From Zymoseptoria tritici IPO323 (lineage: Eukaryota > Ascomycota > Dothideomycetes > Mycosphaerellales > Mycosphaerellaceae), in NCBI RefSeq assembly GCF_000219625.1, contig NC_018216.1:2356001-2420000 (forward strand): 64,000 nucleotides of DNA. Reading direction: 5' to 3'. A model generated the notes under the pieces. That model had not been told where the DNA came from, ran no database searches, and saw nothing but the letters and a program-made list of their open reading frames with translations. Below are positions 42,837 through 53,864 of the stretch, one piece after another. The stretch's first letter is position 1; the number at the start of each line of letters is the position of its first letter. The translations under genes and the position numbers were made by a program.

Positions 42837-43633
42837 ATGGCGCAACCCTTCCACAACGAGGCCTACGCCGAAGAATACCAAACCAACGCCTACAATGGCT
42901 TTCCCTTCATGCCCGAGTTCGGACACCGCCGCCACGCACCGCGCGAAGAACCCTTCATCCGCCACAACGCCCACGGCCGCTCCGGTCCAGGTTGGTACCA
43001 AGGAAACCACAAAATTCCCAAGTTCAAGTCGAAGAAGTACTTCGTCCGCCCTGTCGATGGAGCTCGCCGCGGTACGATGGGCCGTATGAAAGATGCGTTC
43101 ACAGGCCAAGGCGCGGATGTGTTTGTCGTTGCGAATGGAGATCGGAGGACGCTGCATCGTGAAATGCCGGGGAGGGAGAGGTGGACAAACTGGGCCAGTA
43201 CGGGAATGCAGTGGCCAAGAGAGGCGGCGGGTGGGTGGACGAAGGGCGCATTTGAGGATATGGATTGGTATCCGCCGGGGAATTTGAAGAGTATGCCGTG
43301 GGCGAAGAGGGAGGATGGGAATGTGTACAACTTCCGCACGAGGCAGTATGAGGACTTTGATCTGGGTCATCGCAAGGACTTCTGGGCCGATGCACATTGG
43401 TGAGTGGTTGGTGTTGTTGAGATGTTCGAGGATCATGCTGACTTGGGTGCGTTTCTAGGCCAAGAGGAGAGAGAGGCAAGCGATCCATCCCGAGCTGTTG
43501 GCGGACGTGGGACGGGAAGTGGTTGTCGACCGTGAGTCCATCGGCTGGCAAGCATGTTGGTGGTCGTCCTCTGGTCAACGGCGGATTCGATCCAAGGTTT
43601 GACGGGTTCGACGACGAAGATTATTGGTGGTAA
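42837..43633 (+). CDS. Conserved-looking hypothetical protein rich in Trp/Arg/Gly
   Basis: Unrecognised protein of 245 residues from two exons (42837-43399, 43459-43633). The intron splits a Trp codon, and joining gives ADAHW-PRGERGKRSIPSCW. The sequence has many Trp, Arg and Gly residues (MDWYPPGNLKSMPWAKRE; WRTWDGKWL), one basic patch (KFKSKKYFVRP), and ends in an acidic-aromatic tail (DDEDYWW). There is no signal peptide or membrane segment. The frame is open over the whole length with GC-rich third positions, so it is very likely real. Function unknown. Confidence 0.7.
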
Positions 43634-43839
43634 TGAGCGGTTTTGACAGGCCACCGACCGAGAAGGAGATGGAACGTGTCAAGAGATGGTATGGGATAGC
43701 CCGACACGAAGACCCGCAACGTGTAATGATGTCTCTCCGCAGATGTTGTGGTAGACTCATGCCGGCTGATAGTGTTAATGAGGAGGTCTTGACCAAAAGT
43801 TCGATAGATGAGAGGAGCAGCATAATGACATACCACATT

Positions 43840-44264
43840 TCACGACTCGCCATCCTCACCCCAACCCCACATTGGCACTTCCACCGCCTTGTTCAGATCC
43901 GGATTCTTCTGTAGACTGTCCTTGCTTCTCTGAAGCAAAGACTGGGTCTGCTCCGAACTCCAATCTTGCTTGAAAGTTTGCAAGTCCGTACTTGTGCCGA
44001 CAGCGGCTGCTCGTAGCTGTGCAAATCGCTGAGTCTTGTCGGCTCCTCGTTGAGTCAGTGGAGAGACAATAGATGGTATGCATGTTCGTAGACCATCAAT
44101 CTGTAATTTTGTATCAGTACCTTACACGGGATTGTCCTTCAGACCTGGACGAGACGATTTACCTGTGCCTGAAGCTTCCCGATCTGGGCGAGCGCCTCTT
44201 CACACTGCTTCGCATCCCACGGCTGCATCTCCACCGTCCCTGTTTCGTGCTTTGTGTCGGCCAT
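43840..44264 (-). CDS. Small helical hypothetical protein (120 aa)
   Basis: Minus-strand gene with two exons (44264-44163, 44100-43840), phase-0 join, 120 residues. It is predicted to be mostly helical: CEEALAQIGKLQAQIDGLR, then SPLTQRGADKTQRFAQL, DLQTFKQDW and SLLQRSKDSL, ending PMWGWGEDGES. The heptad-like leucines suggest a coiled coil and hence a complex subunit. The pattern of a helical pair followed by a Trp-rich acidic tail reminded me of small Mediator-type subunits, but I cannot confirm that. It converges with the preceding plus-strand gene, the stop codons being about 200 bp apart. Confidence 0.65.
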
Positions 44265-44889
44265 TGCGGTGAATGATGATGCTACCTGGGTACGGTGTTG
44301 TTCCACGACAAAGACAATGGCATGCGACAAAGGTGTAGGCGCGCCTGGTTACGTAACGTTGCGCTAGCCAGGGAAGGCTTCCTTCACGCCGACTTCACTT
44401 CCACTATTGTCAGTCCATCAATGGACAACATCAAAGTACAGCGTCGGCCCGAGTGGGACAATGACGCTCGCCATCACGAAACAGAGTGTTGAGATCTGCT
44501 TGCGATTTCATTGCAAGGCGGCACGAGCGAAACGCCGCAACAAAGTCATGCGCAGTCCGGACATGCCAGTCATTTCGAAGCAGCAGCCGCTCGTCAAGCG
44601 CAGTGCTGCGAACATATGAACGACTCGGACTCCAGCGATACAGGAGTCAAGTCATGCGGCAGACAGTTCACGACCGTATGCCGACGCATTGAGGTCATTG
44701 ATGCTGATAAGCCTCCAGCCACGAGCTTTCGGGCTCCTGTACTGATGGCCTAGATGGTGGTCAGCCGGCGCGCCCATGTGGCGCGCGCTTTTAATGAGGA
44801 AGCAAACATACCAGAGCGACACGTCGTGTATGTCGCTCAATGCTCCGGTGAGCGATGTCAGCACCGTAGCCCGCCCCATCGGCACGACG
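44265..44889. other. Intergenic
   Basis: Upstream region of the 120-aa gene. The right part grades into the tandem-repeat block. A GGCGCGCCCATGTGGCGCGCGC inverted-repeat-like segment lies at about 44768-44789. No gene is supported. Confidence 0.45.
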
Positions 44890-45779
44890 AAGGGACAATA
44901 CCGGAAAATAGCGACCCACATTGTGAGCGCATCAAGCCAGTGCAAGCTTAATGTCCCAAAGTCGCCGCCGATAAAACCCAAGCCAGAGAACATCAAACAA
45001 CAGAGCGGCCCAATGGACAAACGGAGAGCTGTGTGCCCTTGATCCGCGCCGGCCTACCAATCTGTCGCTGCTCTCAGCTTGGTGGCACCGAAAACCTTGT
45101 GGCAGCCAGTCCCCCAAGAACGCCGACAACAGAGATAATACCGGAAAATAGCGACCCACGTTGTGAGCGCATCAAGCCAGTGCAAGCCTAATATCCTGTC
45201 ATCGCCGCCAAGAAGAACCCCAGGTAGAGCGCGACAACAGAAGAACGCCCAGCCAAATTTCATTGGATTCGGATAAGGGGCCCGAAGGCTGCCTCCTCCC
45301 CGGGCGCTGGTCGTTCTGCAGCTTTCGTGCTCTGTGGGTGGCGCTGTTTCGGGTGTGTGTGCAATGATTCCGTGGAATCTCGGTTGGTACCTGTTCCCAT
45401 CGACACCGACAACAGAGATAAAGCCGTCAGTGATGTCCCACAGAGTGAGCGCATCACCTCAGCGCAAAGCTGAATATCCTGTCATCGCTGGCGACAAGAA
45501 CCCCAGGCAGAGCGCGACAACAGAAGAACGCCCGACCAAATTTCATTGGATTCGGAGAAGGGGCCCGAAGGCTGCCTCGTCCCCGGGCGCTGGTCGTTCT
45601 GCAGCTTTCGTGCTCTTTGGGTGATACTGTTCCGGATTCCGTTGAATCTCGGTTCGTGCCTGTTCCCATCGACACCGACAACAGAGATAAAGCCGTCAGT
45701 GAAGTCCCACAGAGTGGGCGCATCACCTCAGCGCAAAGCTGAATATCCTGTCATCGCTGGCGACAAGAACCCATGACAG
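44890..45779. repeat. Degenerate tandem direct repeat, about four units of 240-283 bp
   Basis: Shared landmarks recur in direct orientation. GACAATACCGGAAAATAGCG occurs at about 44894, and a close match at about 45135 (offset 240 bp). CACCGACAACAGAGATAAAG occurs at 45404 and again at 45673 (offset 269), with the diverged form CGCCGACAACAGAGATAATA at 45121 (offset 283). Within units, AAATTTCATTGGATTCGG, CCCCGGGCGCTGG, CGTTCTGCAGCTTTCGTGC and TATCCTGTCATCGC are repeated. The last unit is truncated near 45775. Units differ by substitutions and small indels. On the minus strand one unit has a short membrane-protein-like frame (LHWLDALTMWVAIFRY), broken in the others. Origin unknown. Confidence 0.8.
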
Positions 45780-46458
45780 AAGCACAGTTCCGACATATGG
45801 TTGGCGTGGTGTGGAAGACTCGCTGAGTCGATGCGCAGTCATGGTGCAGAGAGAAAGGAAGAGAAAGAAAGTTGGGGAGCGACGAAGTTTTGTGCGCGTG
45901 CCGGCCAATCTCTGCCTGAGGCGGAGTCACAATTCACGTCCACCGCGCAGCGAGTTGCAAGTTACGTAGCCCGCCTGCAAACTCAGCCTCTGCTTCATGA
46001 GCCCCCCTCCAACGACATCGTCGACTTTTGGAACACCTTCTCTCGTCCCTTCACCTTCATCGACCGTGTATCATCCACAACGTCGTGCCACCTTCCACCA
46101 CTCCACGCCTACGAAACCGTCACTGGACGCAGTCAGCCCTGCAGCAGAACAGGCCTTGTCTAGCCTGGTTGAGCATACTCCGGCGCCAACTCCCGTTGCA
46201 AGACCTTGCGCACTCTCAGCACATCAGAGTCGAGTCGCTTGCGCCATTCGAGACCTGCCGCGTCCTTTCATCAGCACATCGAAATCCCCTGCACCACCAA
46301 CAAGCGTGTCCAAGTGCACTGGCCAGTTACGACCTCGAGCGTTCCAGGTGCCACGGAACGGCGATAGACTCTGCGGGAAATCTTGCGAGCCGACTTCATC
46401 TCGCATCCTTTGCGCCTTTCTGGTCTTTCTCCCAGCCTGCCATCAGGACTCAAGCACC

Positions 46459-48522
46459 ATGGCCCCCGCGCGCAAGTCGCGTCACGCCAAAAGCGGACGC
46501 CAGAGAGCAAATGGTGAAGCGGACAACGGCGGAGAGAGCTCCGGCCACGTGCGTACGGCAGACGAAGCCAACTCGAAAGATGAGCACAATCAGGCTGAGG
46601 CCATGAACGCAGGCCTGGGCGATTCTCAGCCGGGTCAAGCGCAGCAAGCATCCTTTCAACTACGAGGCGATGTGCTCGGAGGCATTTTCACGTCTATCAA
46701 TCCCAGTGAGGATTTCGAGAAGCAAGTTATGACTTTCATTGTGAGCAATGGTTTTCTCCCTCTCGTCGCCCAGTTCAAGCTCGACGTCGTTGGTAACGAG
46801 AGCTTCGACAATTCTCTGGAGAAATTCTTTCGTGGCCTACCTGGACGTTCGGCGCGCTGGCCCAACGTGGACCGTCAGACGATCATCGCGGCATCCGAGA
46901 AGCTCATGCTTTACGTCCTCAAGTGCGCATCGATGGCAGCGCAATCCGGAGAGCCCGAGGCTGGTATGACATTGGCGAAGTGGGCGAACCATCTTTATCG
47001 GAAGAACAAGGATGGCTTCTTCTCCCAGTTGCTTGTCACCAAAGTCAACAAAAGCAAGCCAGATCAGCGTCTTACGATGACCAAAGAGGCGTGTCTGGCA
47101 TTCTGTGCTAGACTCCTGCTCATGGTTTGCCAAGATCTTTCGATGGGAAACAAGGGCATCTTCGAAGGCATCTTCAACGTGCTCCTCGCCAGCCCGCTCG
47201 TCAAGCCCGCGCAGCAAGTGGTGCGTGCTGAGTTGGAGGCTATGGTGATCATCAAATATCCTCATCCGCACGACAACTTCACTCCAAAGGTCGACTGGAT
47301 CGAGGAAGACAAGCATGGAGATCTGCCAAGCTGGTTGGCCGGGTTGGTAGGCATCAGCTCTACACTGGTGAAGTCAGATACCTTCTGGAACGACTTCGAC
47401 GAGGAGGAGGTGCTCTTGTTTCGTCAACAATCGGAAGCGGAGCATTACGCCTTTTACAGCGGTCTTGGATTCTCTTTCGCGGCAATCGCTGCCGTCTTTC
47501 CACTTCGTTCGAGACAAGATTGCATTGATTACTTCCTTGAGAATGCTGAGCCCCGCGAAACGGAGTTCGAGGCCAGTAGGGCAAACGAGGCCAGCAAGTC
47601 TAACGACGTCAACGAGCCTGACGCAGAGGCTGACGCAGAGGTCGATGATGATCCTCCTACAAAGAAGCGAACTCGCAAGCAAGCAAGTGGCGCACCCGAG
47701 GAGTCGGAAGATTCTCAGACGAGCAAGAAGGCGAAGATCGCCAACACTAAGCCAAGTGACACAACCACGAACGAGCCCGACCAATACAGCCATGCCAACG
47801 TCGACTCGGAGGTGTCGCTAGCTTTGCAGATCGCCCAAGAGAGTGCGGAGGAGGCTAGGAAGGAAGGGGGAATGGCCACGCCGGGCAGTGCTTCGTCGAG
47901 CGAGGTTCAGTCACTCAAGGCCGAGATGAAAGCGCTCAGAGAGATCGAGCTGCGCTTGCGCGAAGACATGCAGACCGCGCAAGCTACCGCTGAGCGTGCC
48001 GAGAGTGACTTGCAGTTGGAAATCGAACACAACCAGCGCCTCGCCAGGGATATCTACACACTGCGTGGCTATCAAGAGCGAAACGTGAGTCTCAATGACC
48101 GTCTCGAGGGCCTGGCCAAGAGCCACGGAGCTATGCACCTGCGGCTGGAAGCGACCGAGCAAAGCCTGAAAGCAGAGCAGTCCGCGCACGCTACACTGAA
48201 GGGCAGCATCGGCAATCTCCAACAGAACGGCAACATCGCAGCCGCCTTCAAGGAGACCCAGCTCGAGAAGCGACGACGCCTGGAGGACGCTGCCAAAATC
48301 AAGGAGCTCGAAGCTCAGCTCGAGAAGCAGTCAAACTACGAGGAAGTCTGTCATACGAGTGACAGACGTAGGAAGAAGGTCATCGCTGCGAACACTAATG
48401 CGAACGACATCTACGCGAAGTTCCAGGCGCGTACCAAGCAGCTCGAAGATCAGGTGCGCCAGTTGGGTGGGACACCCGTGGCGCCCAAGGAGCCTCTTCC
48501 TGCTTGTCCTCACATCAAGTAA
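46459..48522 (+). CDS. Nuclear coiled-coil protein of unknown function
   Basis: Intronless; 687 residues from ATG 46459. The frame is open back to an ATG at 45997, which would give 841 residues. The upstream part contains one protein-like stretch (VYHPQRRATFHHSTPTKP) but also leader-like sequence, so 46459 is preferred with low certainty. A helical globular region lies at about residues 65-365 (EDFEKQVMTFIVSNGFLPLV; SFAAIAAVFPLRSRQD). It is followed by an acidic stretch with KKRTRKQ and KKAKI nuclear signals, then a long coiled coil (about 480-660). No known domain is recognised. The composition suggests a chromatin or nuclear structural role; this is inference. Confidence 0.75.
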   Translation: MAPARKSRHAKSGRQRANGEADNGGESSGHVRTADEANSKDEHNQAEAMNAGLGDSQPGQAQQASFQLRGDVLGGIFTSINPSEDFEKQVMTFIVSNGFLPLVAQFKLDVVGNESFDNSLEKFFRGLPGRSARWPNVDRQTIIAASEKLMLYVLKCASMAAQSGEPEAGMTLAKWANHLYRKNKDGFFSQLLVTKVNKSKPDQRLTMTKEACLAFCARLLLMVCQDLSMGNKGIFEGIFNVLLASPLVKPAQQVVRAELEAMVIIKYPHPHDNFTPKVDWIEEDKHGDLPSWLAGLVGISSTLVKSDTFWNDFDEEEVLLFRQQSEAEHYAFYSGLGFSFAAIAAVFPLRSRQDCIDYFLENAEPRETEFEASRANEASKSNDVNEPDAEADAEVDDDPPTKKRTRKQASGAPEESEDSQTSKKAKIANTKPSDTTTNEPDQYSHANVDSEVSLALQIAQESAEEARKEGGMATPGSASSSEVQSLKAEMKALREIELRLREDMQTAQATAERAESDLQLEIEHNQRLARDIYTLRGYQERNVSLNDRLEGLAKSHGAMHLRLEATEQSLKAEQSAHATLKGSIGNLQQNGNIAAAFKETQLEKRRRLEDAAKIKELEAQLEKQSNYEEVCHTSDRRRKKVIAANTNANDIYAKFQARTKQLEDQVRQLGGTPVAPKEPLPACPHIK

Positions 48523-49256
48523 AGCAGGTGGCTCGGATTACAGATTGACGGCAAAGGTGCGAACAAGGCACGCGTGAAAGCATACGGTGTGGAACATCAC
48601 ATCCTTGGGAGTTTTTGGTTTTTGTTCTTCGCATGCACGGCGTTCTGATTGGATGATACCCACACGACGATTGATTGGCGTTCACATTGCGGGCAGAGAG
48701 GAGACCGATGGCCGGCGCTCCCTTCAATGCTCGACCGACCAAGCAACCACTTGGCGACATGAGCGCGGAGAAGCACGACGAGGCTGTGAAGGGATCTCAT
48801 GATGGTTGTATGACAGTGGACATGGCGTGCGAGCGGATTGTGGCATGAGGTGTGCAGAAAAGTTTTGCTTTTGACTTTGATTTTGATTTTGGATTTGCAT
48901 CGGAGTTGGTATGGGATACTTGCAAGCGACGGACATGCAAGACACAGGCATTAGCTTCGATACCACACACGAGTATGACTATTACAAATAAGTATGAATT
49001 ATGAAACCACATCATTGAACGCAACAGATAGTCTATCACCTCACAGCACGTGGGAAATGGAGCGTATGCAGAGCCATCATGTTAAATAGATAATGAGATT
49101 ACAAACAAGGGAATCTAAAAGGCAGCCAGCCACCTCCTCCCGATAAACGCCCTCCACCCAATGATAAAAACACCAAGTCTATGCCATCATTCTTTTAATT
49201 CGCACCGCGCACTCATCAATATGTACATAGCTCTCAGAGCATTGCGTTCTCACTAC
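48523..49256. other. Intergenic, about 0.73 kb
   Basis: Convergent 3' flanks of the coiled-coil gene (plus) and the GPI-protein gene (minus). TTGACTTTGATTTTGATTTT repeats occur at about 48871. No gene is supported. Confidence 0.5.
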
Positions 49257-50415
49257 CTACAAAGCCAGGACCAACGCCAATGCTCCGACCAGAGTCAGAC
49301 CTGCGACTCCGTAGCTGGAAGCACCGCCCTCGTATGATGGGCCGGTGTATGCCTTTGTCGTCGAAGCGGAAGCGTTCTGGTATGATATCGACTTGGAAGC
49401 AGCGCCCGCGAGCGGCAGGACGGTCAGTGTCGCGGCATTTGCGCTCGAGACGGGCACGGTGGCGTCTGCCTCTTGGGTTGAGTAGGCTGAGACGGTGGCG
49501 TCTGCCTCCTCGGTGGCAGCGGAGTAGGCTGCTGGTACAGTGGCGTCCGCGTCCTCGGTGGATGGTGCGACCGATGCAGATTGCTCGAGGGTGATGATGC
49601 TTGGCGGGAGCTCGGAGCCATCGTCTGTGGGAGCTGCGGTTGGAGCTGCGGATGGAGCTGGGGACTCAACGGGAGGCTGAGCATCATCCGGAGTCGGAGC
49701 ATCGCCGGTGGGTGCGGCGGATGGTGCGTCACCGGTCTGCTTGACGGTGATGGTCTGGGTGTTGGTGACGGTCACGGTCGCGGTGCTGGCGATACATGCT
49801 GCTGGAGTTTGAGCATCTTGTTCTTGAGTCTGGGTGGAGTCATCAACTGGAGAGCCGTTGTCTGGGGCGGCAGTGTTGTGGTAAGACGGAGCGTCAGAAC
49901 CGGCGGCAGGCTGAGAAGTAGCCGATGGCTGAGAGGAAGATGGATTAGCTATGATCGATGAGCTTACGATAGGAATATTGACGTACCACGTAGACAGTTG
50001 TTACAACAGTGCCCTGCTCCAATGTGATGATTGTGGTTGAAGCTGCTGGCACGTTTGTTGGGATGGTGACAATGGTGCCGGAAGTTGCTGGTCCGTTCGT
50101 GGATTCCGTGCAGCTTGTGGAGCCAGATGCGGAAACAGTGAAGTTGAAACCAGCGTTCTGGCTGCCCAAGGTTGGGTAGAGCGGCGCAGTCGCAGATGCT
50201 TCGGCACTGGAGATTGAAGATGTTGGGTCATAGGCAGGAGCGGACAGTGTGGCGGCCTGCTCCTCGCTGGAGACTGAGGATGTCGGATCATAGACGGGAG
50301 CAGAAACTGTGGCAGCCTGCTCGACGCTGGAGATCGAGGATGTTGGATCGTATGCAGGCGCGAAAGCTGCGTTGGCGACTGTCGCAAGAACAGCGAGAAC
50401 TGTTGAGGTGTGCAT
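49257..50415 (-). CDS. GPI-anchored cell-wall protein with internal repeats
   Basis: Predicted secreted, GPI-anchored surface protein. Two exons on the minus strand (50415-49987, 49928-49257) give 366 residues, joined in phase 0 at TTVYV-PSAT. Signal peptide MHTSTVLAVLATVANA. Then come three near-identical repeats of about 20 residues with the core YDPTSSxSSxEQAAT. A Thr-rich region follows (TIITLEQGTVVTTVYV, and later TVTVTNTQTITV), then Pro/Ala-rich linkers and three EADATV-type repeats. The C-terminus has a small-residue cleavage region followed by a hydrophobic tail (GVAGLTLVGALALVLAL) expected for GPI attachment. Heavy O-glycosylation is likely. No enzymatic domain is seen. Confidence 0.82.
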
Positions 50416-52284
50416 CTTGAGGGTGTGATTTGGTAGAGTTGATTGCAAGTAACGAATGTGGTAAGCTAGAGCCTTGTGTTGATCGAAATGAGTGTAGGAG
50501 GGGTTGATAGTGATGTATGAAGGAGTGACGTTGAAAGAGTGTGTGAACAGGAATGCCGTTGGGAGATGGGAAAAGACGATATGAACTGTTTGAACGGTGC
50601 AGTGAGCAACGGCAAGGCAAAGGGTATATATGTCGATGCGACCAGAAGTGGTAATTCCGCCTTGGGCGTCCAGGAGGTCCCGCGGAGCTGGCTTCGCGAT
50701 GCGTGCTGGTTCACCCGTTTAGCTCGCGTGGCGCGTCTTTTCTCACACAGAGGAGAGGACAAGGCGACGGTTCATCTTCAATCTCGGGACAGCTGGATGT
50801 CCCGATGGTGAACGTATTACCATACCACGGAGATATGATCGGCGTCCCAGCGAGAACGTTGTTGCTTGTTTGCAGACGTTCTCCTTGCCGAATCTGGCTC
50901 GATAAGGCGGTGCCTTGTAACGGACTCAGCTCTGTCCTGTCGCGAGAAATCAGACCTTTGTGCAGTACTGCTTCGCGATCTTTCTGGTCATCACTGTGGA
51001 CCTCATGGCCGCCGACAGAATCGCGCAAATTTGCCACGCTCGGATTCCAGGCAGCGCGTCCCGTCCGGAGGGAACGTGGACGATGGTTCAGGGACAAGGT
51101 GGAGTCGTGGAAGGGCAGCTTCAGTCCCGGAATGAAAATGCGCGGCTGACTCAGCGGGTTCTACTTCCGCGTGCGACGGGAATCGTTCACGCGAGAGGAA
51201 GAATAGTCTGACAAAAGGCCGACTGGAGCGGTCTCCGTGAGCATTCGCGTGATCGATTGGAGAATAGATGACATATTCGCCACAACCTCTTCCCACTGCA
51301 GTCGTATCAAGTGAACCAGATCGCAGCGTCTTTGCGCCTTTGATCTTGAACAGGATCATCGTATCTAGACACGCAACTCTCTGTCTCTTCCATCTGCCTA
51401 CTCGCTGTTCCTCGATGGCTGTCCTTGTCCTCAGAACCCACGCTACTATCTCTCGTCCGAATGCGAGACCGCCAACCGAATCCGAGGGCGTCGAGCTATT
51501 GTCACGACTGTTGAATTCTGAAACGCATACTATAGCCGTGCCTGTCGGTATACGACGACAACTCATAATAAGATCCCGATGTAAGGTATAGAGAGCTCGA
51601 CTGTTCTGGAGCCGGCAACAAGGAGCGGGATGGACTGGAAGCGGCGGGCTATACAGCGAGGTTGATGGCATGACTATGTCGGCTGAGAGTGTTATGCTGT
51701 CGACTGTGACATGCTGTAGAGATTTCCCACATATAACCGAGTGATCACCTGGGAGCGATATTGGTTGGTAGCACAATCACAGGACAATTCCTGGCTCAGT
51801 GCGGGCTCTCTGGCTCTCACTGCTTCGAGGTCGCAGCGCATGACAGCTCTTCACTACTCCAGCCTGTTCCAAGACTGAAGTGGACGACAACAATAGCAGA
51901 GTACCGTTGTTGTGTAAAGATGAGAAGTTTGAATCAAAAATATGCCGCAGTTCTCATCTTCAGGTGCAAGAGAGAGAGAGAGGGCTTTGCAGATCTCCAG
52001 TCTCCCCCAGGTCAAAGTCCCACGATGACGGAAGTCCTCCTCGGTCGTTGCCGTGCTGCGCTCCCAGCCATCCGCGCATTGGAGCTGCACCGCACGCCCA
52101 CTTCCTCACTTCCTCCTCTCTTTCTCTCTCTCCCCCAACAATCCACAACTCCACTCCCATAACCCATCCATCATCTACACCTCGCGACCACATTGCTACT
52201 GCTCAACCTCACGCGCCGTCAAAAGTCGTCCCATCAGATCACTTGCGCCAAGAACATCTACTCCACCCATCGACTTCTACCGCA
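50416..52284. other. Intergenic, about 1.9 kb
   Basis: The longest gene-free stretch in the central region. It holds the promoter of the GPI-protein gene and that of the TUDOR gene (CT-rich leader with TCTCTCTCTCCCCC at about 52121). A minus-strand frame of 257 codons (51776-51003) has no domain or signal and starts at a non-ATG codon; I do not call it. Confidence 0.45.
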
Positions 52285-53106
52285 ATGGCCGACAAGGAAA
52301 TCAAGGAAGGCGACCAAGGTATGCTCTTCCCTCTCACCGCGATCGCAAACATGTCCTTGAGCTTTGGAAAGCTTTCGCGATCTCATCTGCCATCACCTCA
52401 CCGTCGGACCACCGTCGGCGCGTCGAGCTCACGAGGCTGCTTAGTCACGCGCTGAAACCACGCCTTCCCTGTTTCGGCCATTCCATCGCATCGCATGTTC
52501 CTCTCACTCCTCCCACGAACGCCTGGCTAACCCGAGTTTCTTGCCGCAGTCTCCTGGCAATGGTCCGGCTCCCGTCCTGGCGGCGAAGTGGCCGAGGTCA
52601 AAGACCAAGGCAAGGTCGAAATCGAGACCAAGCGCGGCAACACCGTGCACAAGAACGCCGAGCCCGACAACCCGGCCGTCAAGATCTCTCGCTCCGGTAA
52701 CGATGTCGTAAAGAAAGCCTCCGAGCTCAAGGTCGACAAGGAGGGCGACAAGCACAAGGAAGCTCCCGGCGACGAGAAGACGGTGTCCAAGGACGAGGCG
52801 GAGAAGAGCGATGAAAAGGACGACGAGAAGAAGGAGAACGGCGACGCTGAAACCGGTGACAAGCGCAAGGCTGAGGACACTGCGGAGGAGAAGAAGGATG
52901 AAGAGGATGGTGATGCAAAGAAGCAGAAGAAGGACAATGGTGCCTCCAAGGCCAACGGCGATGCTGCGCCGAAGAAGAAGGGCCGTCCGGCGAAGAGCGC
53001 TAATGGCGAGACTGCGGCGAAGAAGGACACCAAGAAGAAGGAGCCCAAGAAGGCTGCCACTGAGTCTGGTGAGCCCAGGCGTTCGGGACGCAACGCCTCT
53101 AAGTAG
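52285..53106 (+). CDS. Hypervirulence-associated TUDOR-domain protein (DUF2945/HVA1 type)
   Basis: Small protein with an N-terminal TUDOR-like domain of the HVA1 family. Two exons (52285-52318, 52550-53106) give 196 residues. The 11-codon first exon joins in phase 1 to give DQ-VSWQWSGSRPGGEV. The domain continues with VEIETKRGNTVHKNAEP and DNPAVKISRSGNDVVKKASEL (to about residue 65). The remaining two thirds are Lys/Glu/Asp-rich and disordered, ending in a KKKGRPAKS AT-hook-like motif and RRSGRNASK, so DNA or chromatin association is plausible. The intron is 231 bp, longer than most here. The family name comes from Cryptococcus work; no virulence role is implied for this gene. Confidence 0.85.
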
Positions 53107-53864
53107 GTGTCGGTGTGAGTGAGTGGATGCTACTCTCGTTTCTGCCACGTCTTGCACTGTGCATCTGGTCATTGCCGGGAGGCGGACGGTCAAAATGGGA
53201 GGAGACATAACGGCAGGGCAGGTCTCGTCTGAATTATGGCAACAAAGAGGAAAGGGGTGGAAAAGGTGGTCAACGGAGGCAGCACAGCGGAAAAAGTCCT
53301 GCGTATGCCATTCTCATGAATTTATATGTTGTGCAATCGTCACAAGCTTCAACTACGACTGTATAGTAGCTTTCGACCAGCTGATATTGCTAGTGTGAGG
53401 AATCGAATGCTGCTTGGAAATCTGTTTTTGCCATTCATGGAATGATGCTCTTCGGATACCACGATTGGACACCCATCTCGACCGGCGAAAATCGCAGCCG
53501 ACAGCCAGCCTACGCCGCTGCTGGTGGTCCGATGAGTACCAGTGCTCCATTTCCAGCGTCTTGGAGGTCAATTCAAACGACGTCTTGAAAGTGAAAGCAT
53601 GTGAGCTGCAAAATCCAGGGGCAAGGACCAACTTGGAACGCAAAGGCCACGGGTGACTAGCAAGATCAACAGCACATCCGCAGTCTTCTCCCTCTCTCGT
53701 CTCGTTGCGTCGTGTGTAGCTGAAAGACCTGAGGTGAAGTTGCAGAGTCTATATCCGCCAAAATCCCATTTACCCCTTTTTCCACAGCCACATTCGTCGC
53801 CAACGTCATCTGAGCAAACAAAGCGGTATAAACACCACTCTTTTTCGCCATCCATCAAACACAG
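53107..53864. other. Intergenic
   Basis: TUDOR-gene 3' flank leading into the tRNA-like cluster. No gene is supported. A TATAAACACC segment lies about 35 bp upstream of the first tRNA-like gene and could help position its transcription. Confidence 0.45.

Noticed and set aside
43575..43859. 94-codon minus-strand frame below the 120-aa gene
   Set aside because: Overlaps the 3' end of the convergent plus-strand gene, and the 120-aa gene closes with its own stop at 43840.
51003..51776. 257-codon minus-strand open frame
   Set aside because: It starts at a non-ATG codon and has no signal, domain or splice logic; its amino-acid make-up looks like chance translation of GC-rich intergenic DNA.
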